Source of the DNA: Gadus chalcogrammus | Taxonomy: Eukaryota; Chordata; Actinopteri; Gadiformes; Gadidae | NCBI RefSeq assembly: GCF_026213295.1 | Contig: NC_079418.1 | Location: forward strand, 2,727,887 to 2,791,886 | DNA length: 64,000 nucleotides | Reading direction: 5' to 3' | In this document: in pieces, positions 1 to 10,678 of the stretch | Numbering within the stretch: position 1 is the stretch's first letter | Layout: each line of letters opens with the position of its first letter | Notes under the pieces: generated by a model | Databases searched by the model: none | Told to the model about the DNA's origin: nothing | Seen by the model: only the letters and a program-made list of their open reading frames with translations | Program-made: the position numbers and the translations under genes

Positions 1-1
1 A

Positions 2-1185
2 TCCACCTGCAACTGGATACTGGACTTTCTGATCAACAGACCACAGACGGTGAGGTTAAACAACCTCTCCTCCACTACACTGCCTCTACATACTGGTGTG
101 CCACAAGGGTGCGTGCTTAGCCCCTTACTGTACACCCTCTTCACCTATGACTGCTCCCCCATTCACAACTCCAACTCCATCATCAAATTCGCAGACGACA
201 CAACAGTGCTCGGCCTGATCAGGAATAATGATGAATCAGCCTACAGGGAGGAAGTCCTGCACTTGGCAGCTTGGTGCGCTAGTAACAATCTTGTGCTCAA
301 CACCACCAAAACCAAAGAACTGATTGTTGACTTTCGGAAATCAAAGGCAAGCATACAGTCACCCATTCACATCAACGGGGCTGAAGTGGAACGGGTCACC
401 AACTTCAAGTTTCTGGGTGTCCATATTTCACAAGACCTCTCCTGGTCACTCAACACCTCCACTCTGATCAAGAAAGCTCAACAACGCCTCTTCTTCCTCA
501 GAAAACTGAAAAAAGCTGGATTCTCCCCTCAGATCCTCCGGAACTTCTACCGCTGCACCGTTGAGAGCATCCTCACCAACTGCTTCACGGTGTGGTATGG
601 CTGATAGGAAAGCCCTACAGCGAGTCGTTAAAACTGCTCAGAAAATAATTGGCACATCACTCCCTGCCCTCACTGATCTTCATCATTCACGGTGTCTGCA
701 ACGTGCAAACAAAATCATCAAGGACCACACACACCCCAGTCATGCCCTGTTCTCTCTCCTCCCGTCCGGGAGACGTTACAGGAGCCTCAGGAGTCGCACC
801 AGCAGGCTCAGAAACAGCTTTTTCCACAACACTACAACACTGCTCAACACAAAGACCCTACACTAGCCCCCCCCCCCCCGTTCTTGAACATGGACTATGG
901 TCAGTCTGACTACCTCAAACCACCTATGCACTTTACCTATGCACTTTACTATTAATGAGGATCAACTGTATTAACTGTATTAACCATTTATGTATTACTG
1001 CACTTTATATTCAGCTGCTATCTGCTATCTGTGTTCTATGTATTATTATTATTCTTATAGCGCTGCTTTAACAAAAACGTTTTATTGATTGCACTACTGG
1101 TTAGAGGCTAAACTGCATTTCGTTGTACTGGTTGTCCTTACTTGTGCAATGACAATAAAGTTGAATCTAATCTAATCTAATTTAA
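2..1185 (+). mobile_element. 3' end of a CR1/L2-type LINE with frameshifted reverse transcriptase
   Basis: Frame 2 stays open from the window edge to a stop at 602-604 and shows RT signatures: [10 protein letters not shown] followed by the catalytic FADDTTV, then the thumb region with KTKELIVDF. The C-terminal part (KALQRVVKTAQ...) resumes in another frame from about 600. A short deletion just after WYG therefore appears to have shifted the frame, and the copy is dead. The untranslated tail (about 865-1185) ends in ACAATAAAGTTGAATCTAATC with a TCTAA-type tandem tail, as expected for CR1/L2/Rex1-type LINEs. The 5' part lies outside the window. The clade assignment comes from the RT motif and the tail, not from an alignment. 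Confidence 0.85.
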
Positions 1186-1510
1186 TACAGCCGTGACCGG
1201 CAGCTCACCTGCCACCGCACGGAAGCGGAAATGGACGCCCAGGCGCAACGTGACCCAGCCTACGGCAAGCAAGAGGCCGACAGGTGCTCTACGCCCGCCT
1301 TTATAGATAGTCTCCCACCGTGATTGGCTGGGACTGCCGCACAGCTGACAGTCACCATGACAACAAACTACTTGTTGCCACACAAGCTTTCCTTTTCGAT
1401 ATAACATTTGATTAAGAGTCGATTGTCGATGCTTACCTAAATCTTATTTTGCTTTAAAAAAAAGTCGATGGCACCATTTCCACACTCTATTGTTATAATT
1501 TGTGACACCA
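1186..1510. other. Unassigned GC-rich stretch with a possible minus-strand TATA box
   Basis: No convincing coding region. On the minus strand a TATA-like TCTATAAAG (about 1299-1307) precedes a GC-rich stretch that ends in a GGCAG/GTGAGC donor-like site near 1207. It could be an old promoter with a first exon, or an LTR fragment. The L2 LINE end cuts off anything further to the left. Confidence 0.15.
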
Positions 1511-2457
1511 TTAAAGGTTGGGTATGGAATTCGCTTTTTTGGCCATTTTTGCAAAATTACTTGAAATCCTTATCATAACCCACTTACAGCCACTGAGTTA
1601 GAAGTACTGACAGGAAAATTAAATAAGTCAATCATCTGTGGAATGTGCAGGGCTCGAAAAACTCCAGCCAATGATTTGCAGAGCCACCGAGTTGCATTGG
1701 ACAGTAACGCCCCGTGCCCACTACCTCCGTCAGTTGACCGTTGCCCATTGACTTTGAATGGGGACGGACGCGCAATGCATTGTGGATCCGTCCGTTCAGT
1801 TGTAGCGTTCGCCACCGTCAGAAAGTTGAAAAATGTTCAACTTTTTCGGCAGCGACGGTTCCGTCATCCAATCAGATCGCGTATGCAAATTTAAGCACTG
1901 TGACGCGACTCGGGCTCTGACGATACTGGAAAGCGGGAAAGCGGGTAATCTTGCATCGCAACAAGCAGGAAGAAGCGGGAAGAACCCGGCGAAGCGATTT
2001 GATTGGCTGACGGATGCCTCTGCAAAGACTACTCCCCCATCCGTCAGCCACGCCTTCCCACGTCCGTTGACTGACGGTGCAGTGGGCACGAGGCGTTAGT
2101 ACGTCAATCAAACGGTCGTACTGCACTCCCCCTCCCCCGCGCGACCCCTTCGTGCAGTACTCGTGACCCAGAGCAAGCTCCTGTTTGTTGTTATCCTGCG
2201 GTAGCTACTGGAACTAGTTAATCCACATTTGGACCTAGCAGTAGAAGACAATTCCATTCGCCATGTTGTTAAACGAAAACCTACGCTAGCCTGGCTCGCT
2301 CTCGCGCATCTGTGTTCGCGCTCGTGCATGATTGCGCGTCCAGGTACTTGGAATGGGTGGAGTCAGAGTCAGCGTTGAAGGAGAGGGGGTAGGACCATTT
2401 GAGTTGTGTATTTTCAAAATCTGCTGGCATTTCGCAAATCCCATACCCAACCTTTAA
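1511..2457. mobile_element. TTAA-flanked MITE (piggyBac/Kolobok type), host of a nested MITE
   Basis: Terminal inverted repeats AGGTTGGGTATGGAATTCGC (from 1515) and the reverse complement of GCAAATCCCATACCCAACCT (to 2453) are flanked on both sides by TTAA (1511-1514 and 2454-2457). TTAA target duplications are typical of the piggyBac and Kolobok superfamilies. No transposase is visible, so it is non-autonomous. Most of the interior is a second MITE (1706-2097). Confidence 0.75.
1706..2097. mobile_element. 392-bp MITE with AACGCC...GGCGTT termini, copy 1
   Basis: The imperfect terminal inverted repeats of about 28 bp begin AACGCCCCGTGCCCACT and end AGTGGGCACGAGGCGTT. They are flanked by AGT on both sides, a probable 3-bp target duplication. 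A related copy lies at 41674-41957. Shared internal sequence includes GACGGACGCGCAATGCATTG and a central block around CATCCAATCAGAT. No coding capacity. The superfamily is uncertain; a 3-bp duplication would fit PIF/Harbinger. Confidence 0.7.
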
Positions 2458-3915
2458 AAGCACATGAAAAAAATGATATCCCTAAAACATGACCTGTGGT
2501 AATCGTAAGTTACAGAAAGCTGCCTTTAAGATTTGTATACAGTATGACACAGGAAATAAGAATCTCAATGTCAACGTTTAATTTTAATTTTAATATTTGT
2601 ATTTACACAGTACATTGCAATATGATGGTCTATTCTGTGTGGTTGAATTGACCAAAAACGAAATTGAATAACAGAAAACCAAAAGTGACGCAAGAGGAAC
2701 AATGGAACAGAAACAAGGTTGAAACGCTGGCTCAAACCCTCCGTTTCTGTCCCTTCCCGTTTACTCACTGTTGGTATGCCATAAAAACCAAGTGATGATT
2801 TTGTATTGCTGTTAGATCAGCAATACAAAACTTATTTCCCAGAATCAGGGAAATAATTTGTGCAAGAAATAGCGCTGGCAAGGTAGCGTGTGTCGCGTTT
2901 GTAGAACTATAGAACCAGGCCTCAGAGGTCTCTTGCGATAAAGACAGTTAAATACCAAGTACTCCCAAAGTTAGAGCTCTCGTGAAATAAAGACGGTTAA
3001 ATACCCAGTACTACGAAATTTGCCTTTGTTGGTTTTGAGAGAAGAGAGATAGAAGACAGAAGAATTTCTTAAAACAATTACTAGAATTATTAATTATTAG
3101 GTAAGGTAAGTCAATTTGAAGTAGCTATTTATTTTCAATGTTTGTATTTTTAATTTTAGTAGTATAGACTATTCTGATATCGATAACATTCGATAAATCT
3201 TAAATTAGCTATAGTACTATCGTGACAACGATATCCAGGCATTAGCTAATGAGCCAATAGCTAATGAACTAGCTGGTTAAACACAAATGTAACTCAAATT
3301 ATATGTGCTTATAGGCAGAGGCAAATTACACTTAACACTCAAGTCTAGTAATTGTTTAATTCAACACCACGAAGTATGATGAAGACAGCAAGAATAGTGC
3401 AAACTTTAGCAGGCTACTTGGCTAACTCAACAGGCCAACGGGGCTATCGGCCTTGCTATAAAATGCCATTGTGAGCCAGCTGTAGCTTCTGTAACTTGAT
3501 GTCACATTTAACCTTTCATTCAGAGTAGATTATGTTTAATGGGCTTTTACAATTTTAAGATTGCATTAATTTCGCTTGCCTTTGGATGTGCAATGACTAC
3601 AACCTGCTAATATCGACGAAATCGGGCGGGAATCAACAAAGATGTCGCGTGCAGTCCCAACATTGCATTTATCTGTTAACTATAATGCTGTTGCACGAGC
3701 TTGCAATGGTAGTGCTAGCACTACAAGGCGCGAGAAATCAACTTTGTCTAAACAAAGGATAGCTTCATACCGTAGCTTTCCGTTCCTCGCCATGCCTTCT
3801 TTTACTCCGTCGAGCTGGGTGTTCTGCCAATTTCTGCTACCTATCATATTGTGCTACCTACTTTGTTCCGCGCATGATTACTATTGATCCGTGGTGTGGT
3901 ATAAAATACACATAC
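2458..3915. other. Unrecognised intergenic sequence with a short direct duplication
   Basis: No gene or clear element seen. A tandem-like duplication of about 30 bp occurs at roughly 2929-2960 and 2982-3013, where the shared core reads AAAGAC(A/G)GTTAAATACC. A short open stretch at 3642-3887 has no recognisable domain. Confidence 0.3.
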
Positions 3916-4155
3916 TGTACCCCTGAAATCTCAAATAAAGATGTTATAATAATACAGTATCAAATTATGCTCCCCATATCCTTACAGTGTACATGGAGTG
4001 TGTAGTGGTGTACAATAACGTATTTCTGTAGTGGGAGCATCGTTTGATAGAGGCAGTTGGTCTATAGATTAAATACGCTTCCTGACAAATAAGAATATTG
4101 GGAGCATAATTTGATGCTGTATTAAAACGTCTTTATTGGAGATTTCAGGGGTACA
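3916..4155. mobile_element. 240-bp foldback MITE
   Basis: The left arm TGTACCCCTGAAATCTC... and the right arm ...GAGATTTCAGGGGTACA are inverted copies. Pairing extends about 55 bp inward with a few mismatches, through the TTTGATACTGTATT-like block and the GGAGCATAATTTGAT block. The loop is about 130 bp. It has no coding capacity, and the target duplication is not clear. Confidence 0.75.
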
Positions 4156-4217
4156 ATGGGTTTTACAATTTTACACGTCATCATGCGCCTGCGCAGAACC
4201 ACTGAATCTGATAGGTA

Positions 4218-5373
4218 TAAGCCCGGGGGCTTGAAGTAGATCACGGTATTTTCCTCTCCACGCGTTAGATACAATTCCCTCCCTTAAGCTTCATAGTTAC
4301 CATACCGAAACATGACTACTTTATAACAAATAAAGTGAGTTAAAAGCAACCCGGGATTGGACAACTTTCTTCAAGAATGCTGCAATCATTTGGTGACCCA
4401 CGACGTTTGGAAGAAAGTCCCGAGAATCCCGGCGGGCTTCTCGGGACTAAAACAACTTCAACAGGCCACACACGTCTGAGGTAAGTAGAACTCATTGTTT
4501 TAAAGATTAAATCTGAAAAAGGATTGGTTATAAGAACATTTAGGTGTTTATTACGTTTATTTTAGCCACCGTCCGATCGTGCTGCTCCAGAGGCCTAGCA
4601 TAACAACACGTGTAGATCAACGGTTGCAAGGAACTCTGAAGGCCCTCCCTCCCCCCTTCTTTACACTTGAGTTGTTTTGAGTACTCGTCGTTAAATCGTT
4701 CTTGGTTGAGAGGTGAAGTCCTCCACTATCGGTCTCTGTATAGATCGGGCCAAAATAGTATATTAACGAGAGTTATCTTTCACTTCTCCGATTCCTCTGA
4801 CCTTTCCTGAGGCCGGCACGATCTGTGTTCCTAAGCAGTAGCTCCATAGCGGACGTTCGGAGTGAATACCATCTTATATGCCGATCCTCTAAACTAATAC
4901 CACCCATGCTTACATTTTACATTCAAGTCTGTTGGTATTTTGTTATTAAAGACGATGAATTATTAAGGTAAAAGACCCCCTGATCCCCTACGCTCGTAAA
5001 GTCCCCACCGCCCCCCCTCCAGGCCCCCTACACACGAGTACCCCCCCCACCCCACCCCACCCCTCTAACGCCTCCCTCCCCTTGAAACCTTTTCATCTCC
5101 CTCTTAAGATCCCGTCCAACACCCCACTTCCCCTCCTTCCGCACCCCCTTCGTGGATCTACCTTCAAACACTCTCTTCCCCTCACTTCCTTATTCATATT
5201 GCTGTAAGAAGAAGGCTATTGCAGTATTCTTCGAAGAAAATTGCTTTTAACTCAATTTATTTGTTATAAAGTAGGCATGTTTCGGTATGGTAAATTATGA
5301 AGCTTAAGGGAGGGAATTGTATCTAACGCGTGGAGAGGAAAATACCGTGATCTACTTCAAGCCCCTGGGCTTA
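4218..5373. mobile_element. 1.16-kb element with about 150-bp inverted terminal repeats
   Basis: About 4218-4389 and 5218-5373 are inverted copies of each other. Shared blocks include GCTTGAAGTAGATCACGGTA, TCTAACGCGTGGAGAGGAAA and TTTATAACAAATAAA. The left copy has an extra stretch of about 18 nt near 4350. Just inside the left arm is TTTGGTGACCCACGACG (about 4390), which looks like an LTR-retroelement primer-binding junction. A hairpin with an 11-bp stem (AGTCCCGAGAA / TTCTCGGGACT) follows near 4415-4447. It could be a long-TIR DNA transposon or two LTR-like sequences in inverted orientation. No open frame of note. Confidence 0.6.
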
Positions 5374-6415
5374 GGCCCGGTGGCTCTCCGCCGTCTACCT
5401 ATTGATCTCTGGGCTCTTCACTTCGAATCATCGGATAGAGGACGTCAAGTGGGCGTGGCCTATGCAGTGGGCGTGGCCGGGGTGACGTAATGGCTTCGGC
5501 TTCTTCACCTATCTAAAGGTGCTGCCTTCTGTAGAGGGAGCAGCCTTCAATAAGGTATTGCTCCCCTTGTGGCTATGTGAGGGTAATGCAGCTTCTTAAA
5601 ATACTTAACAAGGCCACTCGCCTTTCTATTGTTAGTTAAATTGAAGTTATTTTCATATTGTTCTTTCTCCCCCTTGCCCCCTCCCACCCCTAACACCTAC
5701 TCATGTTTTGGAACCAGAATGTAAATTTAGTATATTTGTTTGTATATTTGGGGGTCTGTGTGTCTGGGTGCTGAAATACAGGGAGCCAGTCCCTAGTTGA
5801 TATCGGCAAAACATGCAAATATTTGTGTAGGTTGTAATCAATGTTTTTTGATTCACCAACATTAATAGTTTAAACGATCTGTAAATGTTTACATTTGTAC
5901 TAAATTTGTTCTTTCTCTTCAGGCCTTTTCAACCCAAGCAGTGATGGATGCCCGGCATTCATCATTCTAATTGTTTACATTACTACAAACTACGCCAATC
6001 TTAATATTCTCTCTCTCTCTCTTCAGGAAATAGCAGTTTATGCAATAACGAATGCCTAACACTCAGACATTATGTTTTTCAAGGTTGCTGGGCCCTTCTG
6101 TCTGTTTTCATGTGTTTTGTGTATCAAAACAGGAGTGCAATAGACACGGGTTGTGTCATGCACATTGATATTAGAGAACCAGGATGGTTCAAATAGACAC
6201 GGGGTTCAACTGCTAAAATAATATGTTTAATTAATAAATGATGCACATGGTTTTAACCGGTGCACAAGGCGGGAGTTAGCTCAACTGCTCTAGTTCAATT
6301 ACAATAACATTTGTTTCAACCGATAACTTCACTGTTCATGTAATGGTATAGTTAGGTCTGGGACCTGCGTAGCTAAAAAAACTGTTTTGGAAATAGTAAT
6401 GGACGTGTCCGGGAC
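5374..6415. other. Unrecognised intergenic sequence
   Basis: No gene seen. The first 250 bases contain two GTGGGCGTGGCC-like blocks and a CAATAAGG motif, and could be an old LTR fragment. A short CT run lies near 6010-6022. The rest shows nothing recognisable. Confidence 0.25.
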
Positions 6416-6886
6416 ATTATCCCGCTTATACCACGGTCACTTACCAACGGTGACCAAATTAAGACCATTAATTTATATTTTCATGCGTTTTACAATCCGA
6501 ATATAAAGTTTTCCACAAAACATACATTTGTGTCCCTGGTTACGCCTGAGGGTCCGACTAATACCCGGAACCACCATTACACGCCCGTTGGGTTCTCATG
6601 CAACGGAAACGTTGTTCCCTCCTCCAGTAATTAGGACGGACCATAGCTACGACTTTAGAACGCGAGGTAGCGGGAGGTATTATAGTCCGCTGAGCTTTGT
6701 TTTGTTTCCCGTTGCTATGGTTAATACTATTTTAGAGACGATACGCCAGCTAGCGCATTAATTGAGAACGGTAAACAGACAATTTGACGGAACTACTTGT
6801 CCAGGTGTCCGTATATCAGGAGTTAATGCACACCCTGCATCCAATCAGAATCGAGTATTCCCGCAGACCGTGGTATAAGTAAAGAT
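6416..6886. repeat. Candidate 470-bp inverted-repeat element
   Basis: CTTATACCACGGTC near 6424-6437 is perfectly complementary to GACCGTGGTATAAG near 6868-6881. The adjoining ATTATCCCGCTTAT block recurs at about 8890 and in diverged form near 9034, which suggests a local MITE family. No coding capacity and no clear target duplication. Confidence 0.4.
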
Positions 6887-8280
6887 AAAACTGGGTTTTA
6901 CTTTACTTCACTTTGCTAAGACATATGCACGTTTGATGTGGTATGCAAAAGATGGCACAATAGGATGTTGTGCAGAGAATAAGGCGTATGCACGTTTGAT
7001 GTGGTATGCGATGTATATAGGAGTGAATCAAAGTGTGGACAACATCAAATGCGAGCAATATGTAGAATAAATGAAGATTAGGTCATCCAATATACATAGT
7101 TAGTGTAGGACAATCGGGTAGTATGATGAAGGTAACTGTTATTATGAAATACGGTTAACACAGAAGTGATATTGAACATGCAAATTTAAACATTGTTATT
7201 TCCCTTTTACATCTTTTTGGTTATAGATAAGAAATGGATTAGCGATACATCTGCTGGGAAGGAAACCCATAGGCTAGGGTTCTCAATTTTGAGCTTCCCC
7301 CAAATGCGCTGTTTTGGTGTCTGTAGCTATAATGCAAATGAGAAGCTCAATGTGCGACTGGCTCGGAGTGGCTGTAACTCTGCACCACGGCTGAATTTCG
7401 GGAACGTCTTTGAATACTGTGTTAGTTGCCCACTAATACCTATATCAAAGAATACATGAAATAGCATGTCATGGGACATTTAATGTGTGTAGACACAGCT
7501 GGCCTGTGGCCATGGTTTTGGAGTCTGGGGTCAAAAGGTCAAAAGGAGCCGGCACCACGCCGTTTATGAGATAACAAAAAGTTAATGTGTATTTCTCTCA
7601 TAACTTTTTGTCATTATTAAAGAGAGGCCTGATTCTCAGATATGCATGTTGGATGACTATAGGTGTTGTTCTTGGAAGAACTTCTGGCCAAAATCTTTCA
7701 AGCGAGCCGCTGGGTGAGGTGCAACGAGATTGAGCACTTGCTGAGTCATTTCCTGTAGGGCTGGAGCCACAGGTTGAAGCGTATGGGTCCTTTGAGACCC
7801 CCTTTGATATCTAAGAGACTCCAAGGTACAGCTTACTTAAAGGTTCTCGACTCAGTCAACTATTGCATCACTTTCTTTAGGGCTTCGGCCTCCTAATTGA
7901 TCATTGTAGTATAATTGAATGCCCTCTTTCATATATATGATACCTCCACCACTGGGACGTGGCAACGATTCTCCAAATCCATATGGGGAGGGGGGGGATG
8001 CTTGTGGACAGTAGGGGTGTACACTAGACATAAATAGGAAGCAAACTCAGGAGAAGGAATGACCTCTCACAAATATTTATTCAATAAATTGTTTCAAATA
8101 ACCCTGCCTCGTCATCAATGAGCTTGGTGTTTTGCTTTCAAAAATAGGTTATAGAAGAAGTCTAAACTGCAGAAAATAAAAATATCCAAGCTGCCTTTTA
8201 AGGATACCTTGGATATTTTTTAACCATCGGACCCTAGTTTACGACAAAAACAACAAAATTGACGGCAGCTCCTTTGCTGC
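6887..8280. other. Mostly unrecognised sequence with short local repeats
   Basis: A block of about 27 bp (ATATGCACGTTTGATGTGGT...) occurs twice, near 6922 and 6987. An AT-rich inverted repeat (GATAACAAAAAGTTA / TAACTTTTTGTCAT) lies near 7571-7613, and another short hairpin (AAAATATCCAAG / CTTGGATATTTT) near 8179-8222. No established gene. A possible minus-strand coding fragment is listed separately. Confidence 0.3.
7657..7836 (-). other. Possible orphan minus-strand coding fragment (about 59 codons)
   Basis: On the minus strand an open frame ends at a TAG at 7657-7659 and has no ATG near its start. It encodes a Gln/Pro/Ala-rich peptide with an amphipathic-looking end (PALQEMTQQVLNLVAPHP...). 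The amino-acid mix looks more protein-like than the flanking frames, but I recognise no domain. It may be a terminal exon of a decayed transposon or gene, or chance. Confidence 0.15.
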
Positions 8281-8750
8281 GTGGTTTTTAAAGCCATGTA
8301 AGGATTAGAGGGGGCGGTCGATAGCAACCACCATAGCAACCATGACGGTCAAGCAGGCGCGGTTTTAGGTACGGGCGAACCGGGCAACCGCCCGGGGCGG
8401 CATTTTTGCATGAAGCAAGGGGGCGGCACAAGCACTTTAAAAAAATAAAATCATCTGCATCGCGAAGCGGTTTTCTATATCATGTACTGTGACGGGATTG
8501 GAATTGGCAATTGGCGCCCACTGCAGCTGCAGGAGCGGCGAGGCGCTCCTGCTTGCTGTAAAGGTGCCGTGCAGTAGTCTGCACAGAAGCTTTGAGAGAA
8601 GAGGAAAGGGGAGGGGCGCAGTGACAGTTCACTTCTGGTATGGGTGGGTCTCCAAAATGTAAACGACAAGGGGGGGGGGGGGAATCCACTGTAGAGCAAT
8701 ACTCGAAAATAACAACAAAAAAAACGCCCATTTCCTTCATAAATATGTAA
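8281..8750. other. Fragment of a dispersed fish repeat and low-complexity sequence
   Basis: About 8350-8420 carries the motif GGCAACCGCCCGGGGCGGCA preceded by GCGCGGTTTTAGGTACGGGC. I associate this with a common dispersed vertebrate repeat end, probably from a non-autonomous DNA transposon. A G-run lies at about 8670-8682. No gene seen. Confidence 0.3.
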
Positions 8751-8896
8751 GGGATAATGTATAGAACGCCGGTCATTATCGAGAAAATAATCCCAGATAG
8801 GGCGAACAGGACACCGACGCGCAGAGGAGGTGTCTTGCTCCGCCATGAAGGGGCTTATATTTCAATAATGACTGGCGTCGTTCTATACATTATCCC
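8751..8896. mobile_element. 146-bp MITE
   Basis: The left arm GGGATAATGTATAGAACGCC and the right arm, the reverse complement of a sequence ending TTCTATACATTATCCC, pair over about 30 bp, including the GGTCATTAT/ATAATGAC block. The flanking CGCTTATTACACGG recalls the ends of the 6416-6886 candidate. No coding capacity. Confidence 0.65.
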
Positions 8897-9403
8897 GCTT
8901 ATTACACGGCTACTTGCCGAAACGAAACAATTTATTTGTTACCAGCATTCGTAGTGTTGATCAGCAGAGAAATAGTCAGCCCAAGACGTGGATGTCGTCG
9001 CTTAGCAACCGACGACGCTAGGGTTGATACATATCCCGCTTATTACATTGACAAGTTACCGGACTACGTGCGGAGTGATACCATAGACGTCATTAGAGGC
9101 AAAAAATATATACACGTCGTTGGTCTTTCATTTTTTCCAATTTCTGCACGTTATTGTTTTTTGGAATTGTGTGAAATGGCTAATGAAAATAATTAATACT
9201 AATACAAAACGATTATGTGGCCACCAAGGTGAATTGGTTTGGTCTACACAATTTCAAATTCAATGTTCAAATCCGTCGATTGTCGAGTGCCAAATAAACA
9301 GAAATGGAAAGGAAAAGGTCAAAGCCATCAGGTGCCCAATTCAGGAAAAAAAGAAAAGAAGAAGAGGAGAAACGAGCAAAAGATAAAGGTATAATGCAAC
9401 TAT

Positions 9404-9868
9404 CATAGACATCTTATAGATAGACGGAGCATTGGCTGCTGGGACGCGAGAAATACGGCCGCCATCTTGGAGTGGTCAACCGGGAGCAGCAACAGCAGCA
9501 GAAACAGGATGCCGGGCTGTTGTTCAGCGTATTCCTGCTCAAATCGGCGGACAATCCACAATAGGAATCGGGGGATTACTTTTCACAAGCAAGATTTAAC
9601 ATTACCGTATGGTATAATTAGTATTGAATAATAAAACACGCCAAACCATGTGGCCTTTATTATAGCTACACGTATGACAAAAAAACGCATGAAAATCAGT
9701 GGTATTCAGTGAGGTATGATTAATTAAATGCGCTGTCAGTTCATTGCTCCAGCCAAACGGATTACACTGAGTGGAGCGTATGACCACTCCAAGATGGCGG
9801 CCCCGCGTCTCGTCAGCGCCAGTAGGCGGTTGCATTCGATGCTCCGTCTATCATATAAAATGTCTATG
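9404..9868 (+). mobile_element. Non-autonomous P-superfamily-like element carrying a THAP exon
   Basis: The termini are CATAGACATCTTATAGATAG and the reverse complement of a sequence ending AAAATGTCTATG. Inverted homology continues for about 80 bp through GGAGC and the CCATCTTGGAGTGGTC block. The element is flanked by a perfect 8-bp direct repeat GCAACTAT (9396-9403 and 9869-9876). An 8-bp duplication, CA...TG ends and a THAP zinc-finger exon (9509-9628) together fit the P-element superfamily. The 8-bp duplication alone would also fit hAT. At 465 bp it cannot encode a full transposase. Confidence 0.7.
9509..9628 (+). pseudogene. THAP zinc-finger first exon (fragment)
   Basis: The frame starts MPGCCSAYSCSNRR and reaches GITFHK, matching the start of the C2CH THAP DNA-binding domain (M-P-x-x-C-x-A-x-x-C-x-N-R ... 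F-H). A stop follows at about residue 40, so the second zinc half-site (C-x2-H) and the AVPTIF region are missing. In P-type transposases the THAP domain binds the element ends. Here the exon survives inside a MITE-sized derivative and cannot make a complete domain unless spliced to something not present. Confidence 0.65.
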
Positions 9869-9876
9869 GCAACTAT

Positions 9877-10612
9877 GTTCTCTCTATATTATTACGGCTT
9901 GCTAGTTGCTCTGTTTAGACAACAATGATTTGGGCTTAACTCAAAATACACAAGATCTAATAAGATTGTGCTTTGCAACAAAACTGTTAAGCTCCGTTAT
10001 TATTTATTTCAATCATTTGGGTTAATGTTGGGCCCTGTAAAAAAAAAAAAAAACGTCAAGACAAACATTTGCCATTTGCTACAACTCTATTTGATGACAA
10101 AGTATAGTTAACCAGTCATGACTAAAAGTATGCCAGGCATAGAGTTTGAGGCAGTAAGCAAGGAGCTAATAGTTCCTACCTGAAAGACAGATTCATACAG
10201 CTTATACTAATGACAGACATGTAGCAAGGACATGTTTATTTAAATGTGCAATTCATGGATGTTTTGTATAATATAAAACATTAAACTGTTGGGGGGTCGC
10301 CGCTGCACGTCGGGGCCGGACAACGCCCCTTAACAGTGGTATAATGAGCACATACCACAGCCTGGCGTGATCTATTGCTTAAATATATATAAAGTCGTGT
10401 GTGTATAGCTCATACACATGACAGGACACGCATATCTTTTCAATTTGTATTCATTCAGAATATTTACATAGCCTACTATTTGAAAATGAAAGAGGCTGGG
10501 ATTTTGTTTTATATCATTTGTTTATATTGTTCAGTAGTATATGCCTAAATGAGGCCGAAGCACAGTTAACGGACGAGCAGAGGTGGTGACGTCATCGAGT
10601 CGGCTGCTGTTC
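9877..10612. other. Unrecognised intergenic sequence
   Basis: AT-rich, with an A-run near 10039-10052 and no coding signal or recognisable repeat boundary. Confidence 0.3.
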
Positions 10613-10678
10613 CAATAGGCTACTTGCACAAGCACTTCCTGATTCGCCGTAATACAGCTCATCAGCTTCCGGTTCCAA

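Noticed and set aside
3642..3887. Small secreted-protein gene
   Set aside because: Hydrophobic C-terminal stretch but no signal structure, splice context or known similarity.
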